Source: Fennellomyces sp. T-0311
Taxonomy: Eukaryota > Mucoromycota > Mucoromycetes > Mucorales > Lichtheimiaceae
NCBI GenBank assembly: GCA_025266875.1
Contig: JALLLT010000001.1
Span: 992,001 to 1,056,000, forward strand
Direction of reading: 5' to 3'
DNA length: 64,000 bases
A program made the position numbers and the translations under genes. The notes beneath the pieces are model-generated. The model was not told where the DNA came from. It did no database searches and saw only the letters and a program-made list of their open reading frames with translations. Shown one piece after another: positions 44,712 to 59,666 of the stretch (its first letter is position 1; every line of letters starts with the position of its first letter).

Positions 44712-46665
44712 ATGACTAACGACGGCTACTTTTTTCATACATCTCCAAAGGAGTGGAATTTGGCGAAACTTTTTATACTCCAAGACAAGCAAAACACGTT
44801 CCAATCATTTGAAGAGCTACTTGATGCCGTCGCGAAGGATCTACTCCGCATTGAAAAGAAACAAAGCAGTTTGAAGGAGTACATCCAGACAAACATGCAA
44901 CTGATCCAGGTACGTAACTCCTTCATCGCTTATAATTATAGCAGTGACTATATTCTCTTTTGCTTACCGTTGTTGTAATTGATTTTATAGGAACTAAAGC
45001 GAATGAGTTGCCTGCATCGAAGAGATCCGCGGATTACGAATAACGTTTCAGTCAAAAAAATTGCAGACACGCTTAACAACAATGGTGAATTCAACGTTGT
45101 CAAGAATGCCGAGGTAATAATGACTCATACAAAATATACAGAATAATCGACTAATTGTGTTATATGTCAGTCTTCTACAAAGAGAAAGGAACGTGAATAT
45201 GAAAGCGACGACAATCCATACATGCGCTCGCCAACACATGTAAGTTTAAAAGAATGAAATATATTTCGCTAGAACTTACTCTAAATAAATTTTAGCATCC
45301 AACAACCGAGGAGGCCCCAGTGCCATATGAAGAGTATAAACGCGCGGCTGAATTACCAGTAAGTTGTTTACTGTCATCGTGGTTCTGTTGACTCCACAAT
45401 ACTTATTCCGTGCGTATATTCTATAATAGAATCAGCTGGTGTTAACGCACGGCAAAAAACAATACATTATCAACACGCCGTCAAGAAGCAAGGGAAGCCC
45501 ACATCGACCGAAGTTCACCAAATCACACGTTGAGTCTCTGCAAAACTATGTCATATTTGCGACAAACGCGTTGGTTACCGCCGAAAATCCTATCAAGGCA
45601 ATTTACGAGTCAAACCAGGAACAAGAAAAAGGTTATAGGTCCCTCAAAACTCTCGGCCTTTATAATGAAACAAAAGACATCCTGGAGCATATACCCTTTG
45701 ACAACTTTCCCGCATTTCTATGGGGACGACAGTCTCAGGCAACCGGCAAGAAAGCTATAATCTTCACGCGCATCGTCAAATACGCACTCACGTCATTCCA
45801 TCTACTTTGCTCGAGTGAGCAGTCGGTGTCAACAAATCATGAACGAACATTTTTTGTTGAGTATTGCATTCCTGGGTTGCTTGCCTTATCAAAAACCACA
45901 AACTTTCTCCGGTTCCACTGGTGCGAATTTGAGCTCCAAGCCATGAAAGACGTTTTTATGTTCGAGAACGACTTCAATATGTTGAAAGCTCCAAGACGTT
46001 ACCTTGATGCCCTAGGAAAGATGCATTCGTTGTCGTCAATGGAGTCGGTATTAGTGGAAGCCTCAAGGTATGTGCTGCATGGTATACAGCTGAACATACT
46101 TCTAACGTGCGGTACTCTTTTTCATCAGTGGAGGACTTCAGGAGGACGTTGTGCATACGATTGAGGATTCGATCAAATCGATCGAGTGTGCCACTGCTTC
46201 TCTCCAAACCCAAGCGATGCGATACAAGCGCGCATCTATAAGTACTTTTAAGAAACTCCAAGTGTTTTCAATTCATATCATAAAGAACAAAATGACATTG
46301 AGCACTACAATGTTGAACGACCCGTTCACCTGGAGCCGGATCGATCTGCGGAGTGCGACGATCCCCACGGACTGGGACGATCGTATCTGTCTGATGCAAT
46401 ACTTCGAGCTGCTTGCAGCACTGATGGTACGTAACGATATGTAACAAGGGCAAATATAGTACGCTAAATTTAATGTTTCTTTAGGACGGGTTGGAACAGG
46501 ACAAAATTATTGAAGATAGGCTGAAACGAGAAAATATACATATTGACGAGTACGAAGGGCAGTCAATCGAAGAATATCTTGGTATGTATGCAACTGATGC
46601 GTGTGTGTTTTTTTGGCGCAATGCTAACCTTAAAGCTTTTCATTTTTGTTCCAGCTTTGAAGTGA
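44712..46665 (+). CDS. Unknown multi-exon gene, lineage-specific
   Basis: Eight exons (44712-44909, 44991-45113, 45171-45239, 45296-45358, 45430-46067, 46129-46426, 46485-46581, 46655-46665) join in frame to 498 residues. The N-terminus is helical and may be coiled coil (FQSFEELLDAVAKDLLRIEK). A basic, polar linker encoded by exons 2-4 follows (SSTKRKEREYESDDNPY). A larger folded part (about 160-490) has no recognised motif (NYVIFATNALVTAENPIKAI; FLRFHWCEFELQAMKDVFMF). The 3' end is uncertain: exon 7 also stays open to 46745 unspliced, and a coding-looking stretch at 46745-46857 (YDIHSEAIIPLYDHILIKYP) suggests more exons or a family member with alternative ends. It resembles rapidly evolving fungal orphan genes. 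Confidence 0.6.
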
Positions 46666-47630
46666 TTCCCCAGGACACTACCATCCCAGCTATCTGGCTA
46701 CATCTGTACTTCCATCTCCATGTTAATATTGTGATTGCCACTTAGCACTTATGACATTCATTCGGAAGCCATCATCCCACTATACGATCATATTTTGATC
46801 AAGTATCCCATGTCAAGCTATTTTGATCAATCCTTCGATACCAAATTCTTAATAAAGGTACGTACACCAAGTAAATATGCTTGGCGATCAAAAAAATGAA
46901 ATCAAGTTGCTTTACAGTTACTATTTCTCATCATCGGATATACAGGTTTTGCAATGTACGTACCCTGACACCTTCTTTTGTAATGCGTTACGTAAATCTA
47001 GCCGCATAGCAATACCATGAAGCCGAGATATGTGCATCTGAAAACTTTCTAATTTGATTAGTTTTGAAGGGGAGACGACAACTTGGAAACAACAGTGATC
47101 AGAAGATGTCATGTCAACCCTAAATTCGCTTGACTTTACGTACGTAATACAAAAAAAAATTCTGTCAAAATGTTTACTTTATACGTATAACAAAAGGAGG
47201 GTTCAGAAAATGCGATGGTCTTCTGAGATTGTCTCCTCACATCCTGCATTCCAACCATTGAAAAATCTGCAAGAAACTTCACTTGTCAGCACATTGTTTT
47301 TTTTTATCGATGACTCCGTTCGCGGAATTTTATTTATGCTTTATGAGTATACGCCAATGTGCGTGTCAGGTGTTGAAAAAAGAATAAAAGGCCACTATAT
47401 TAAGTAACCAAACTGTCTAGCTTATGTAAAACTTTCTGCGTATCTTTTTAATATACGGATCATGGTAGACTATGTATACTCCGGTATATAGATACAGAAA
47501 CAACTTGCATACAAGAGAGGGTGAACAAATCTTCGTTGTAACACCAGTCGAGAAACCCGTATACCATCAGTGACTCGTAAAACAATGACCATTTGGCATC
47601 TGAAAAAAAATGAGAAATGAGGCATCTTTG
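46666..47630. other. Possible extra 3' exons, then non-coding
   Basis: 46745-46857 reads like an exon ending at a GTACGT donor, and 46919-46957 like a short hydrophobic exon (LLFLIIGYTGFAM). These may extend the preceding gene. Beyond about 47000 nothing coding is supported. Confidence 0.35.
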
Positions 47631-48558
47631 TTGCATGGTATAGTATAATCCATCAAATCACAGACTTTACCTGGTATGCAGGCTGGGCAACGATGCATCT
47701 GGAGGCAGCCATTCGAATCTGCACGAACACCGTACTGGCTGAACAGTCTGTGGTACGAAAGGTGAATGGTTTGTAACCCAAGTACCCCATCATAACAATG
47801 GAAGACCTGCAATCCCATACTTCTCGCAGCTTGATCCACAAAAGGTTCGTTCCAGAGTGGTAACAGAGGTCAATGGTTTGTTACCCGAGTACCGCACCAT
47901 AACGATGAGAGACCCGCAATCCCACACTTCCATTATGCACTTGGAAAGGCCAGAAAATGGTATCGTAAAGATTACAAATGGGTAAGAGCTTCCATAATGC
48001 ATCACTACGCAGCAATGAAGCAAGAAATATCCTCTTATAAAGCTGTTTGCATCTAAAAAGAAGGGAAATGAGGCACCTTGTTGCATGGTATAGTATAATC
48101 CATCAAATCACAGACTTTACCTGGTATGCAGGCTGGGCAACGATGCATCTGGAGGCAGCCATTCGAATCTGCACGAACACCGTACTGGCTGAACAGTCTG
48201 TGGTACGAAAGGTGAATGGTTTGTAACCCAAGTACCCCATCATAACAATGGAAGACCTGCAATCCCATACTTCTCGCAGCTTGATCCACAAAAGGTTCGT
48301 TCCAGAGTGGTAACAGAGGTCAATGGTTTGTTACCCGAGTACCGCACCATAACGATGAGAGACCCGCAATCCCACACTTCCATTATGCACTTGGAAAGAC
48401 CAGAAAATGGTATCGTAAAGATTACAAATGGGTAAGAGCTTCCATAATGCATCGCTACGCAGCAATGAAGCAAGAAATATCCTCTTATAAAGCTGTTTGC
48501 ATCTAAAAAGAAGGGAAATGAGGCACCTTGTTGCATGGTAATAGTATAATCCATCAAA
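47631..48558. repeat. 450-bp tandem duplication, 2.06 copies
   Basis: The unit 47631-48080 recurs at 48081-48530, followed by 28 bp of a third copy (48531-48558) with one inserted base. The copies differ at only about two places that I see (GGAAAGGCC versus GGAAAGACC at 47947/48397; CATCACTACG versus CATCGCTACG at 48000/48450), so the duplication is recent. Within each unit, two segments (for example 47769-47831 and 47869-47930) are themselves about 80% similar, which shows an older internal duplication. The short frames in it (MDQAARSMGLQVFHCYDGVL) repeat because the DNA does, and are not convincing genes. Confidence 0.92.
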
Positions 48559-48688
48559 CGTCACAAGAAAAATAATGGCAGCCAATCAAAAAGACTGCGG
48601 GTCTAAAACAAGACTAAACTGCGTAAAGTCTCTACTTGATCTCTTCCGCCACCGCAGTCCCTTGTTCTGTTCTCACCGATACTTATAT

Positions 48689-48776
48689 TACAGTGAAGCC
48701 CCGTTTTTTGCACAAGCGGTTTTTCTTAGGAAATGTAGTGCAAAAACTGTGGGTGTGCAAAAACTGGGGTGAATTG
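48689..48776. mobile_element. Short inverted-repeat element, pogo-like ends (tentative)
   Basis: A TA followed by CAGTGAAGCCCCGTTTTTTG (48691-48710) is answered about 45 bp later by GTGCAAAAACTGGGGTGAATTG (48755-48776), an imperfect inverted repeat. The CAGTGAA...CCCC start after TA resembles pogo/Tigger-type transposon ends. It could be a tiny internal-deletion derivative. Confidence 0.35.
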
Positions 48777-48924
48777 GCAGAGAAGCTGAGCGGGTTGAGC
48801 AAGGTCTTTGATGCCAACAGAGGGAGTCCAAAGCTGTGGCTGATTCTCCATCCTACAATTGGCTGGAATCAAAATTCGCCATTTGCCTGGTGTGCAGGTA
48901 GCTACATAGATGGATAGGTATGTA

Positions 48925-49043
48925 TACAGCATTTCCAAAAAGTAATGTCGCTCCAGAAAAGGAAGTTGCTGTATATTTTGTATTATAAAAATCTTGCCTT
49001 GGCGACACTAATTTTTATGGATAGCGACATTGGAAATACTGTA
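48925..49043. mobile_element. Tc1/mariner-type MITE, 119 bp
   Basis: Flanked by TA on both sides. The left end, TACAGCATTTCC followed by AAAAAGTAATGTCGCT, matches the reverse complement of the right end AGCGACATTGGAAATACTGTA, apart from one mismatch and a 7-nt gap. A further internal copy of the GGCGACA... part lies at 49002-49012. Ends beginning CAGTATTTCC plus TA duplication are typical of Tc1/mariner elements. There is no transposase, so it is non-autonomous. Confidence 0.65.
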
Positions 49044-49316
49044 ATATTAAGTGCACTTTACGCATAAACCGGATCCCGGGACATCTGTCCGAAGGCCAAT
49101 GAGCTTTCATGATACATAGGTGCTTGCTTTGTTTTTTTATTCTGATATTTACGATGAATACGTTGCTATATGTATACTTTTTTTTAACAAGGCGAATCCC
49201 TGCTTTAACAAAAACGAAAACACGCGTAGGATTTTTTACATGACAAACGGGTGGGAACGAGAGAGAGGATGAGAGGATGTAGATAGAAAGTATGCCGCAG
49301 AGAAAGATAGAAAATT

Positions 49317-50798
<1,482 letters not shown>

Positions 50799-51136
50799 GG
50801 TAAGTTAGTGCAAGAGGAGTGGAAAGAGAAGAGAAAGATGGAATTCAAGCGGTTCCAAACAAGCGACTTTTGAAGCGCGATGGTTTGCCCGCCCAAAACG
50901 ATTATCTCAGAATCTAGATCAAAAGTCACAGCAGTGGTTGAGACACACGGAGAATGAAAGCTGACTCATGGCGCGCTTGACGTAACATGGCGAAAAGAGA
51001 AACGCATCCGGAAATTAAGCTTGATTTGGGCAACGCATCCAGATGCTGGATACAGTAACTATTATTATTATGTGAAAACGAGGAGGGAGGGAAAAGGCGG
51101 TAGATGTCAATTCATACAATGGTTTCTATGAGTCTT
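50799..51136. other. Intergenic, homocitrate synthase promoter
   Basis: The minus-strand promoter of homocitrate synthase lies here and is pyrimidine-rich in that sense (50815-50845). No other gene is seen. Confidence 0.45.
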
Positions 51137-51723
51137 CTAGCAGCGAGGGAAAGTGCCGTTGTTGACTTGAATGTTGATCGGTATAGTGAGCACGCCTTGC
51201 TCCGTACCAGGCGCAACCTGGTTCACTCCCAAAGCCGGATATTGCGGTGTAACAATGAGCGAAAAGCTGTAGTCACTTGTTCGGTAACGCGTGAAAAAGT
51301 GGCAGTTGGGTGTCTTCCACGTTTGCGAGTACTGCTTGTCAGAAATACCTGCAGGCGCGGGGTCTGCTGGCAGGGAGCTGATTGCGTTGAACTTTAAGAC
51401 GTTGGACTCATCGCTTTTTTGGATCCATTGGAAATCAAGGGAAAACGAATTGGGGTAATAAGCGTCCGTGATACCGTCTGCAAAAAAAAATCGGTTAGTT
51501 GTTATGACAACGGTTTCACTTCCGTTGTCCCAAACGTCTTTTACTACTTACTGGCTTGCGCACCCAGAATTGTGTAGGTGAAGGCATTATCGGCATTGCT
51601 GGGTACCTCCTGGCCAGAAGTGGGCGAATCAACTCTGATAATATCGGCCAGGACGCCGAAAACACATGCCAAAACGACGAACAACGTCACTACTAAGCGG
51701 GAATGAAGACAGTAATGGGCCAT
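51137..51723 (-). CDS. Small secreted protein, unknown
   Basis: Two exons (51552-51723, 51137-51477) give 170 residues. The N-terminus is a clear signal peptide (MAHYCLHSRLVVTLFVVLAC, then VFGVLA before DIIRVDSP), with likely cleavage near residue 27. The mature part is beta-rich (SPTSGQEVPSNADNAFTYTI; FSLDFQWIQKSDESNVLKF; FTRYRTSDYSFSLIVTPQYP) and ends with an NGT glycosylation sequon and a terminal Cys, pairing possibly with the single Cys in TPNCHFF. It has no lipid anchor or GPI signal. I know no family; an immunoglobulin-like secreted fold is possible. The intron junction (a/ac) keeps frame. Confidence 0.75.
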
Positions 51724-52037
51724 GATGATGGAGGGGATGGTGAACGAGTCTTTGAAGGGGGAGGCTTATTTTTGCAGCACACCACCGAAAAAACGAATAT
51801 ATCCTGAACCTAAAAATAGCGAGCTGTGTTACTTTGACAATATAGTCGTCCCTGGATGGTTACAATGTGGCAAAGTGGGTGCGATAACGCCCAGTAACTT
51901 TCCCAGATTCAGCCCACGCTCTGCAGCAAGATGAGACGATCAAACGAGCTATGCATATTTTAGGTTCACAAATTCAACTTTTTTTATGCATCTAAGAGTA
52001 GCCGATTACTTTTTTTTTCTTTTAAAAAACACCTTTC
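51724..52037. other. Spacer between secreted-protein gene and CCT3
   Basis: No gene is seen. It holds the promoter of the secreted protein and the 3' end of the chaperonin gene, with T-rich runs at 51979-52031. Confidence 0.45.
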
Positions 52038-54239
52038 TTATTGCTGCATTTCAGCCATTTCCTATCGGGCAAACTTGTGGTTAGCGTCATTTCCAATAAT
52101 AATTTTACACCCTTACCTGAGCAGCCTCGGCGCTCATGCCACCGCCTTGTTGGCCCTTGTTCTTTGAGAGACCCGAAACGATATCATCGACACGCAGTAA
52201 CAGGCATGCAGACTGGTTGCTATGGTTAGACTTCTGTAACCTTGGCAACATAAAATGTTGTCATACCTCGATAGCCGTCTTAATGGTTTGGACCTTGACA
52301 GCACTTGGCTCCCAGATACCGTAATCCTTCATGTCGACCACCTTGCCCGACTCGCCGTCAATACCGAAAGTGTGTTCGCCGTTTGCGTGCTTGGCGCGCA
52401 ACTGTGTGAGCGTCTTGATGGCGTTGCCACCACAGTTCTGCACAAGCGTCCGGGGAATAACTTCCATAGCCTCAGCTACCGAGCGGTAGGGCCATTGCTC
52501 AACACCTTCCAACAGCTTGGCCTTTTCTTCCAACTTGACAGACACAGCCATCTCGGTGGCACCACCGCCGGGTGCGAGCTTGGCGTTGAAAAAGACGTTG
52601 CGGGCAACGCACATGGCATCTTGCAAGTTACGCTCGACTTCGGCAATGATGTCTTTGCTGGGACCACGTAAAATGATAGAGCAGGCCTTGGGGTCCTTGC
52701 ACTTGGTCAAGAAAGTGAAGTATCTGAAGACATAAAGTTAATTCACGTCAACTCAGTGTAATTACGCAACATACTCGTCACCAATCTTCTCAATGTTGAA
52801 GAGACCGCAACCAGTGCCCACATCAGAATCCTTGAGGTCATCGACACGATTGACGATGGTGGCACCGGTGGCACGGGCGATACGGTTGTTATCGGTTTTA
52901 CGCACACGACGGATGGCGGTGATGTTTGCCTTCACAAAATAGTGCTGAGCCAAATCTGTTGACAGATGGGTTTAGTTTGATCATGCACGGTGCATCGGAA
53001 AAGAAAACTTACCAGAGACACCCTTCTCAGTGAACACCATATCAGGCTTCAATGCGACAATCTTGTCGCACATGGCCTTGATCTGCTCTTCTTCAATCTG
53101 CAATATCCTGTTCCAGTCGGCCTCCTTGCTGATTTCAATGTTGGTCTGGGATTCACCCTTCTTGTATTCGAGAGGGCAATCCAACAGAATGATGCGGGGA
53201 TTCTCGATACGTCGACGCATCTTGGGATGAGTGACGTCCTTGTTCAAAATAACACCATCCAATACGCGCGACTCTTCAATCTCGCCGCCAGGGATCTGCC
53301 ACAAGAAAACAGCTTAGTTGCCCTGCCATTTAGGCATGCATCATGCTTACCTTTTCGACACGGGCATATCGCTTGATATCAACTTCGCGACGACCATTAT
53401 CTCCCTCCTTTGCGACCGTTCTGACGGAATCCAATGCAAGCTTGCACATCAAGTCGCTCCAGGTGCTAACGAACTTTGTGCCAATGGACGATTTGATAAG
53501 CGCCAACATTTCCTCGGTGTTATTGATATCCACCGGTGTCGAAATCTCCTCAACGATTTGTAACGCGTCCTCCAGGGCCTTCTTGAATGCACTGATGATG
53601 ATGATGGGGTGGATATTGTTCTGAATGTGGGGCAAAGCTTGCGCAAGCACTTCACCAGCTGAATGCACAGCCGTTAGCAATTCGTCCCATGGAACACGAT
53701 TATAGACTTACCAAGAATAATAACGCTGGTGGTGCCATCACCCACCTCTTCATCTTGTGTCCGGGAAAGTTCAATCATACTTTTGGCGGCAGGGTGATCT
53801 ACTTCGATCTCACGAAGAATGGAGTTGCCGTCGTTCGTCAATAGAATACCACCCATGGGATCAAGCAACATCTTGAGCATGGACCGCGGACCGAGCGATG
53901 TGCGAATGACATCTGCAACAGTCTAGATGACACATGTCCAGGTTAGCTCAAATCTTGTTGATCAAAAAATCGTGTTCATGGACAACAGCTGTTTTGCTAC
54001 GGGTACGCATTGACGAGTATGTCAACCATAAGCATACAACGAGTCCATGAGTGATTTTTCAAGTATGCATGTATATACCTTGGCTGCAGTAATGTTCGAG
54101 AGTTGGGCCTTGCGACCCGATTCTCTCTCCATGTTGGTGTCTATGAAAAACGTGGATTCGGGTTAGCATTGTTTTCCATGGGTATACGGTGCTTGGCCTT
54201 TATAAACTGCGTACTCATAACCAGGACTGGCGCTTGCAT
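52038..54239 (-). CDS. CCT3: Chaperonin CCT/TRiC subunit gamma
   Basis: Nine exons (54215-54239, 54079-54140, 53712-53922, 53351-53658, 53013-53295, 52775-52955, 52267-52723, 52117-52212, 52038-52061) give 548 residues, as expected. It starts [20 protein letters not shown], a gamma-subunit hallmark. The ATPase motifs are [19 protein letters not shown], then TNDGNSIL and [15 protein letters not shown], with [14 protein letters not shown] in the C-terminal equatorial part and [17 protein letters not shown] near the end. The complex folds actin, tubulin and other cytosolic proteins. The first exon is 25 nt and the last only 24 nt (EMAEMQQ), both recovered from frame and consensus. The gamma assignment rests on the N-terminus. 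Confidence 0.95.
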
Positions 54240-56529
54240 TTTGGTATCAGTGGTAACGATGGGTGCGAGATGTCAAGTTGCTAGGAGCACGCGTTCGCAA
54301 TTTTTATTTTCTGGGTTCAGGTCCCGCCGCCACTGTGCTTCCGCCTGCTTTTGATCCGCACTACTGTTCGTTGCAACGGCTTCTTTGATAAAGTAGCGAT
54401 CCAAATATGCAAAAGCTATTACTCAAAGCACACAGTGATTAGCATTAGTAATAGCCCTTCAAGATATAGCGGTTATCCTTCCTTAAAGCATAGCATATGT
54501 ACGGAATAGCGTGGCAAACAAAATCGAATGTGCTTATTCGTAAAGCCAAAAAATCGATCCCTATCCTTATTCACGTACGCATATAATATCCTATCCGTTT
54601 AATCTGACATTACTATGTTCAAATTTCAATTAAACAGTTACGTTAGCAACATTCTGTAGTTATATGGTAAGCATAATTCTCGAACCACCCTAACAGCCAA
54701 GCTTAATCACTTCTCAGATTTACAGGTCAAAGAAGCTTCTACGACGATTTACACTTCTCTAGGTGCGTACCATATCAAGTTCTAGTTTTTAGATACACAC
54801 CTGTTCGATCCTGGAGTACATCTTTGCTTCCATAGCAGTTATTGCTCTAGAGACTTAAACTCAGTATCGATGATATTTTACGCTTCTCTCTATGTAGTTA
54901 TTGTTACAATTCCTATGTGTCATAGATCATCTTCTCATATGAACTACTCTACTGACCACTATCTTCTAGGAGAACCTAAAGACACTGCGCACGCAAATGC
55001 AAGCCAATACTTTTCTCAGTGAGCACCCGAAACTTTTTAGATTAAAATGCCGAACTTATTAGACCATGTCACTTTATATGTCTATTGGCTGAATCGACTC
55101 GGTATCTAACAGTAGCAAGCCGATGAGATCAAGTGGTTTATTGAAGAATGCGTTAAACGTGCCAAAGCTGTTTGCCTTTTTGATGATGGTGGTGGCTGTT
55201 TACATTGGGCAAAAATGGGGTTGAGGGCAATGGAATTTTGAAGCTACAGGTTCGCTTATTGACATTTGTTTGCTTTTCTCTCGCAAGCACTGGATTTATT
55301 GCCACCAAAGCGCAACTTTATATTTTGTGGTCTTTAACCATGTTCAGTATGAGCGATCTTGATCTGGATTAGTTATTACGCCATTGAAATCTCCACGTCA
55401 GACACAGTCGTATCAGTCGATTCGCGTGCCTGAATTTTCGGACACAGGACGGTAACCTTGGTCGTTTCTAGGTCTATACATAGAGTACCACTGTTTAATG
55501 CACATGACGATGGTACGGCACTCCATGGACGAAGTGGAACACGACACTTCGCGTTGTATGTACGCAATACGTACACCAAAGTGTATGTATTGTTTCATGA
55601 TTGTGTAATGCGTGATACCATTTTTTTGCAGAAAAGTTGTCAGTATAAATGCGCCATAGACGCTCTTTTAACCAGCATAAAGCGCTATTTATATCTGGAT
55701 GATGATATATCCTCTCTCTTTCACACTTCTATATCATTGAGATTGGTATGCGTATTCGAAACGGTCATCGTAACAGGAAGCTCAAACCAACGAGAAATTT
55801 TGTGGACACCCCTTTCACAGGCTGGAGCCAGTTAAGCAACACGCTTGAATAAGAATATTGGCCACCTGATTAAAGAAATACGGAAAGCCGAGTTGAAAAG
55901 GTTAGAAGCTGACCCAAGCTTTCAGCAATCCTTCCAACGCGGAACGGCAAACGGGTGCATCTATTTCTCAGTCTGTATGCTCAGTCAAACACTTACGCTA
56001 CCATAGAATACTTTATATTTATGGAGGACTCCCAAGAACTTCCAATCAACCCACTATATTCGCACTGGAAGTCATTACTCTGCTATGCATATACGTATCA
56101 CTTTTACTTTTTTTAGGGTGGGACACCGTTCTAAAAAAAAGTGGGAAGCTGGAATAAAACGTTCACGAGATACATTGAAAGGGGCGCTGAATATCGAGAT
56201 CACTTTCGCGAGGTTACATTTTGATCGCTCGCCCGTGTGTTTGCTTCGTTATAGGACCATATGAATGTTGTTGAACAGGCTTTTCTCGCGCAGGATCGAG
56301 GTAATTGTTACCCAAGAGAACAAGGCAACGGGTCCGAATACCACGATCGCTGAAACGGTCGTCAGCAGTTGAGCATATGTAGATATTCCCAGCAGGCGAC
56401 TTCACAATGCGGATAAGATATCAATATCGTTGTTTTGAACAAATACGTTCGTGGCTGGTTGCTTTTTCTGTACGAAAATATTATGTATTTAAATTACTTA
56501 TAGTCCCTCCTCCTAGCTCTGGTCTGTCA
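54240..56529. other. Gene-poor region, 2.3 kb
   Basis: No supported gene. A 125-codon plus frame at 55458-55835 shows no family features, and an open stretch near 55870-55990 (IRKAELKRLEADPSFQQSF) looks like a decayed coding fragment. The promoter of CCT3 would lie in the first few hundred bases. Confidence 0.4.
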
Positions 56530-57886
<1,357 letters not shown>

Positions 57887-59666
57887 GTCTAGTGGAAAAC
57901 AGTAGAGTCAGCCGCCGATTATTGAGTTACAATGTGTGCGTGTCCCTTAATTCTGTCGATCCATCTTTTTTGAACGAACCCCGATTGCCCAAATCCGCTT
58001 TGTAAGTGGCAATCCCGATTCAATCCGTCCATCCTTTCACACCCCCAGAACAACCCCAAAATCGCACGCAGCCGTTGAAAAAGATCTAAATATACATACA
58101 ATAAGCGCGATGATGAATGGCAAAAAGTGGTCAGAGAGAGATGAGAAGAGATCTCGCTAATCAGTTGTGTCCGAGACCTTCAGTGCGGTGCGAAACTGCA
58201 GTCACCCTGCGATCCGTACCAATGATAAACGGCGAGTATCGCGATTGGAGCTTGGCGACGTAGATCAACGTCAACGACGTCTCTCTGATCATCTGCCCCT
58301 ACCACCTTATTGTTCATTGTGATGATTAAACACTGGTTACCAAGGAACTACTGTAATATGCACGTTACTGCACGGGGAGCCCTATACAACCCTATGCACA
58401 GAGTACCATCACTATCCATCAGGATTTGCTGGGATTCGCTGTCCTACTTTCCATACGTACGAAGTTGGGGTTTGCTTATTCATCTTGCATGCATGTATAC
58501 TGACTGTTCACTAGCTTTACCATAAAGTGGTTCCTATAAAGTAAATTCTTTGGAATTAAGCCGTTCGCGAGCCGCTCCGCGTATCCATCACATGGATGTG
58601 CCTCGCCAATCATGCACGTCATATCATTCTGTGTCTATTAACAGGACAGATGAAGCGGTAGATTAAAGGTTGCTAGCTTAGTAAAGTGAACATATATAGC
58701 TCGATCCAGTTAACTATTCCCTCCTTTTTTACCGCTTTTGAAGAAAGTAAGCATCGTCCTCCTGGGCTACCTTGGTTGGCAGTGCGAGCTGCATAAGAAA
58801 AATAGTAGCACCTATGCCCACTTGGCCGGCAGTGCTCTTCAGTTGGTGAATAACGCCCTCGATAGCCTGTTGGCGTCAAAACGCCTTGCTTATAAATTAT
58901 GTTCAAGAATTAACAAATAAGATACTAACACCAGACATCTAACTATCTTTGAGTAATCTGGAAAGATTGCTTCCAGAAGATCCAAGATAGTTGCAAGATA
59001 ATCCGTTTCGTGCTGCAAACATGACAGCCAAATATCCCGAACAGCATACATTTTATCATTTAGGTATGTAGCTCGAGACCACATGATGTGATAAAGAGCA
59101 CGCGATGGTCTATAAATGTGGCTTTCAGTTAAATATATGCCACTGCTTTGTAATGTTCGGGATCGTTCTTGACATCTCGGTCGGATGCGCTGTATGCCGT
59201 GTTGGCGGAGAAAGATTACTTTTGTTTTCTAAACCAGCAACATTCAATGTATACTATAGCCAAAAAGATGTTTCTCTTATACATACGATCCATTTTGCGA
59301 AAACGTGTTTTCACTATGTGGACAGAACATGCGACATTTGCATTACAGTGTCGAACAGCCGATTAATTATTATCTAAATCAGCTTTTATCGCGTGTAGTC
59401 ATCATGCAATACAGAAAACCAGTGCTGTCGTTGCCTGCTTTTCTACTTGGCGCTTTATCTGTGATCATCAGCTGAAAGTTAGGCGACACGAGTTACACGA
59501 TGGCATACGTTTAGCTCATTGCCTGGCAAACGTGGTTGGACAATGACCGCGCAGCCTCGGCACAATATTTGTCGCGTCTCCGGAAAAAATAAGCCCCTTG
59601 CTGTGTGTCACCCTTTCGCGCTATATATTGCTTTTTTCAGCGCAATAAACCGGTCAAAGGCTTAGT
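57887..59666. other. Gene-poor region between PP1 and alkaline ceramidase
   Basis: No supported gene. The divergent promoters of PP1 and alkaline ceramidase lie at the two ends. Open frames at 58738-58920 and 59105-59377 show no family features. Confidence 0.45.

Noticed and set aside
47631..48558. CRISPR-like or gene-family reading of the tandem repeats
   Set aside because: The unit is 450 bp with no short repeat/spacer structure, and the host is eukaryotic. The repeated short ORFs follow from DNA duplication.
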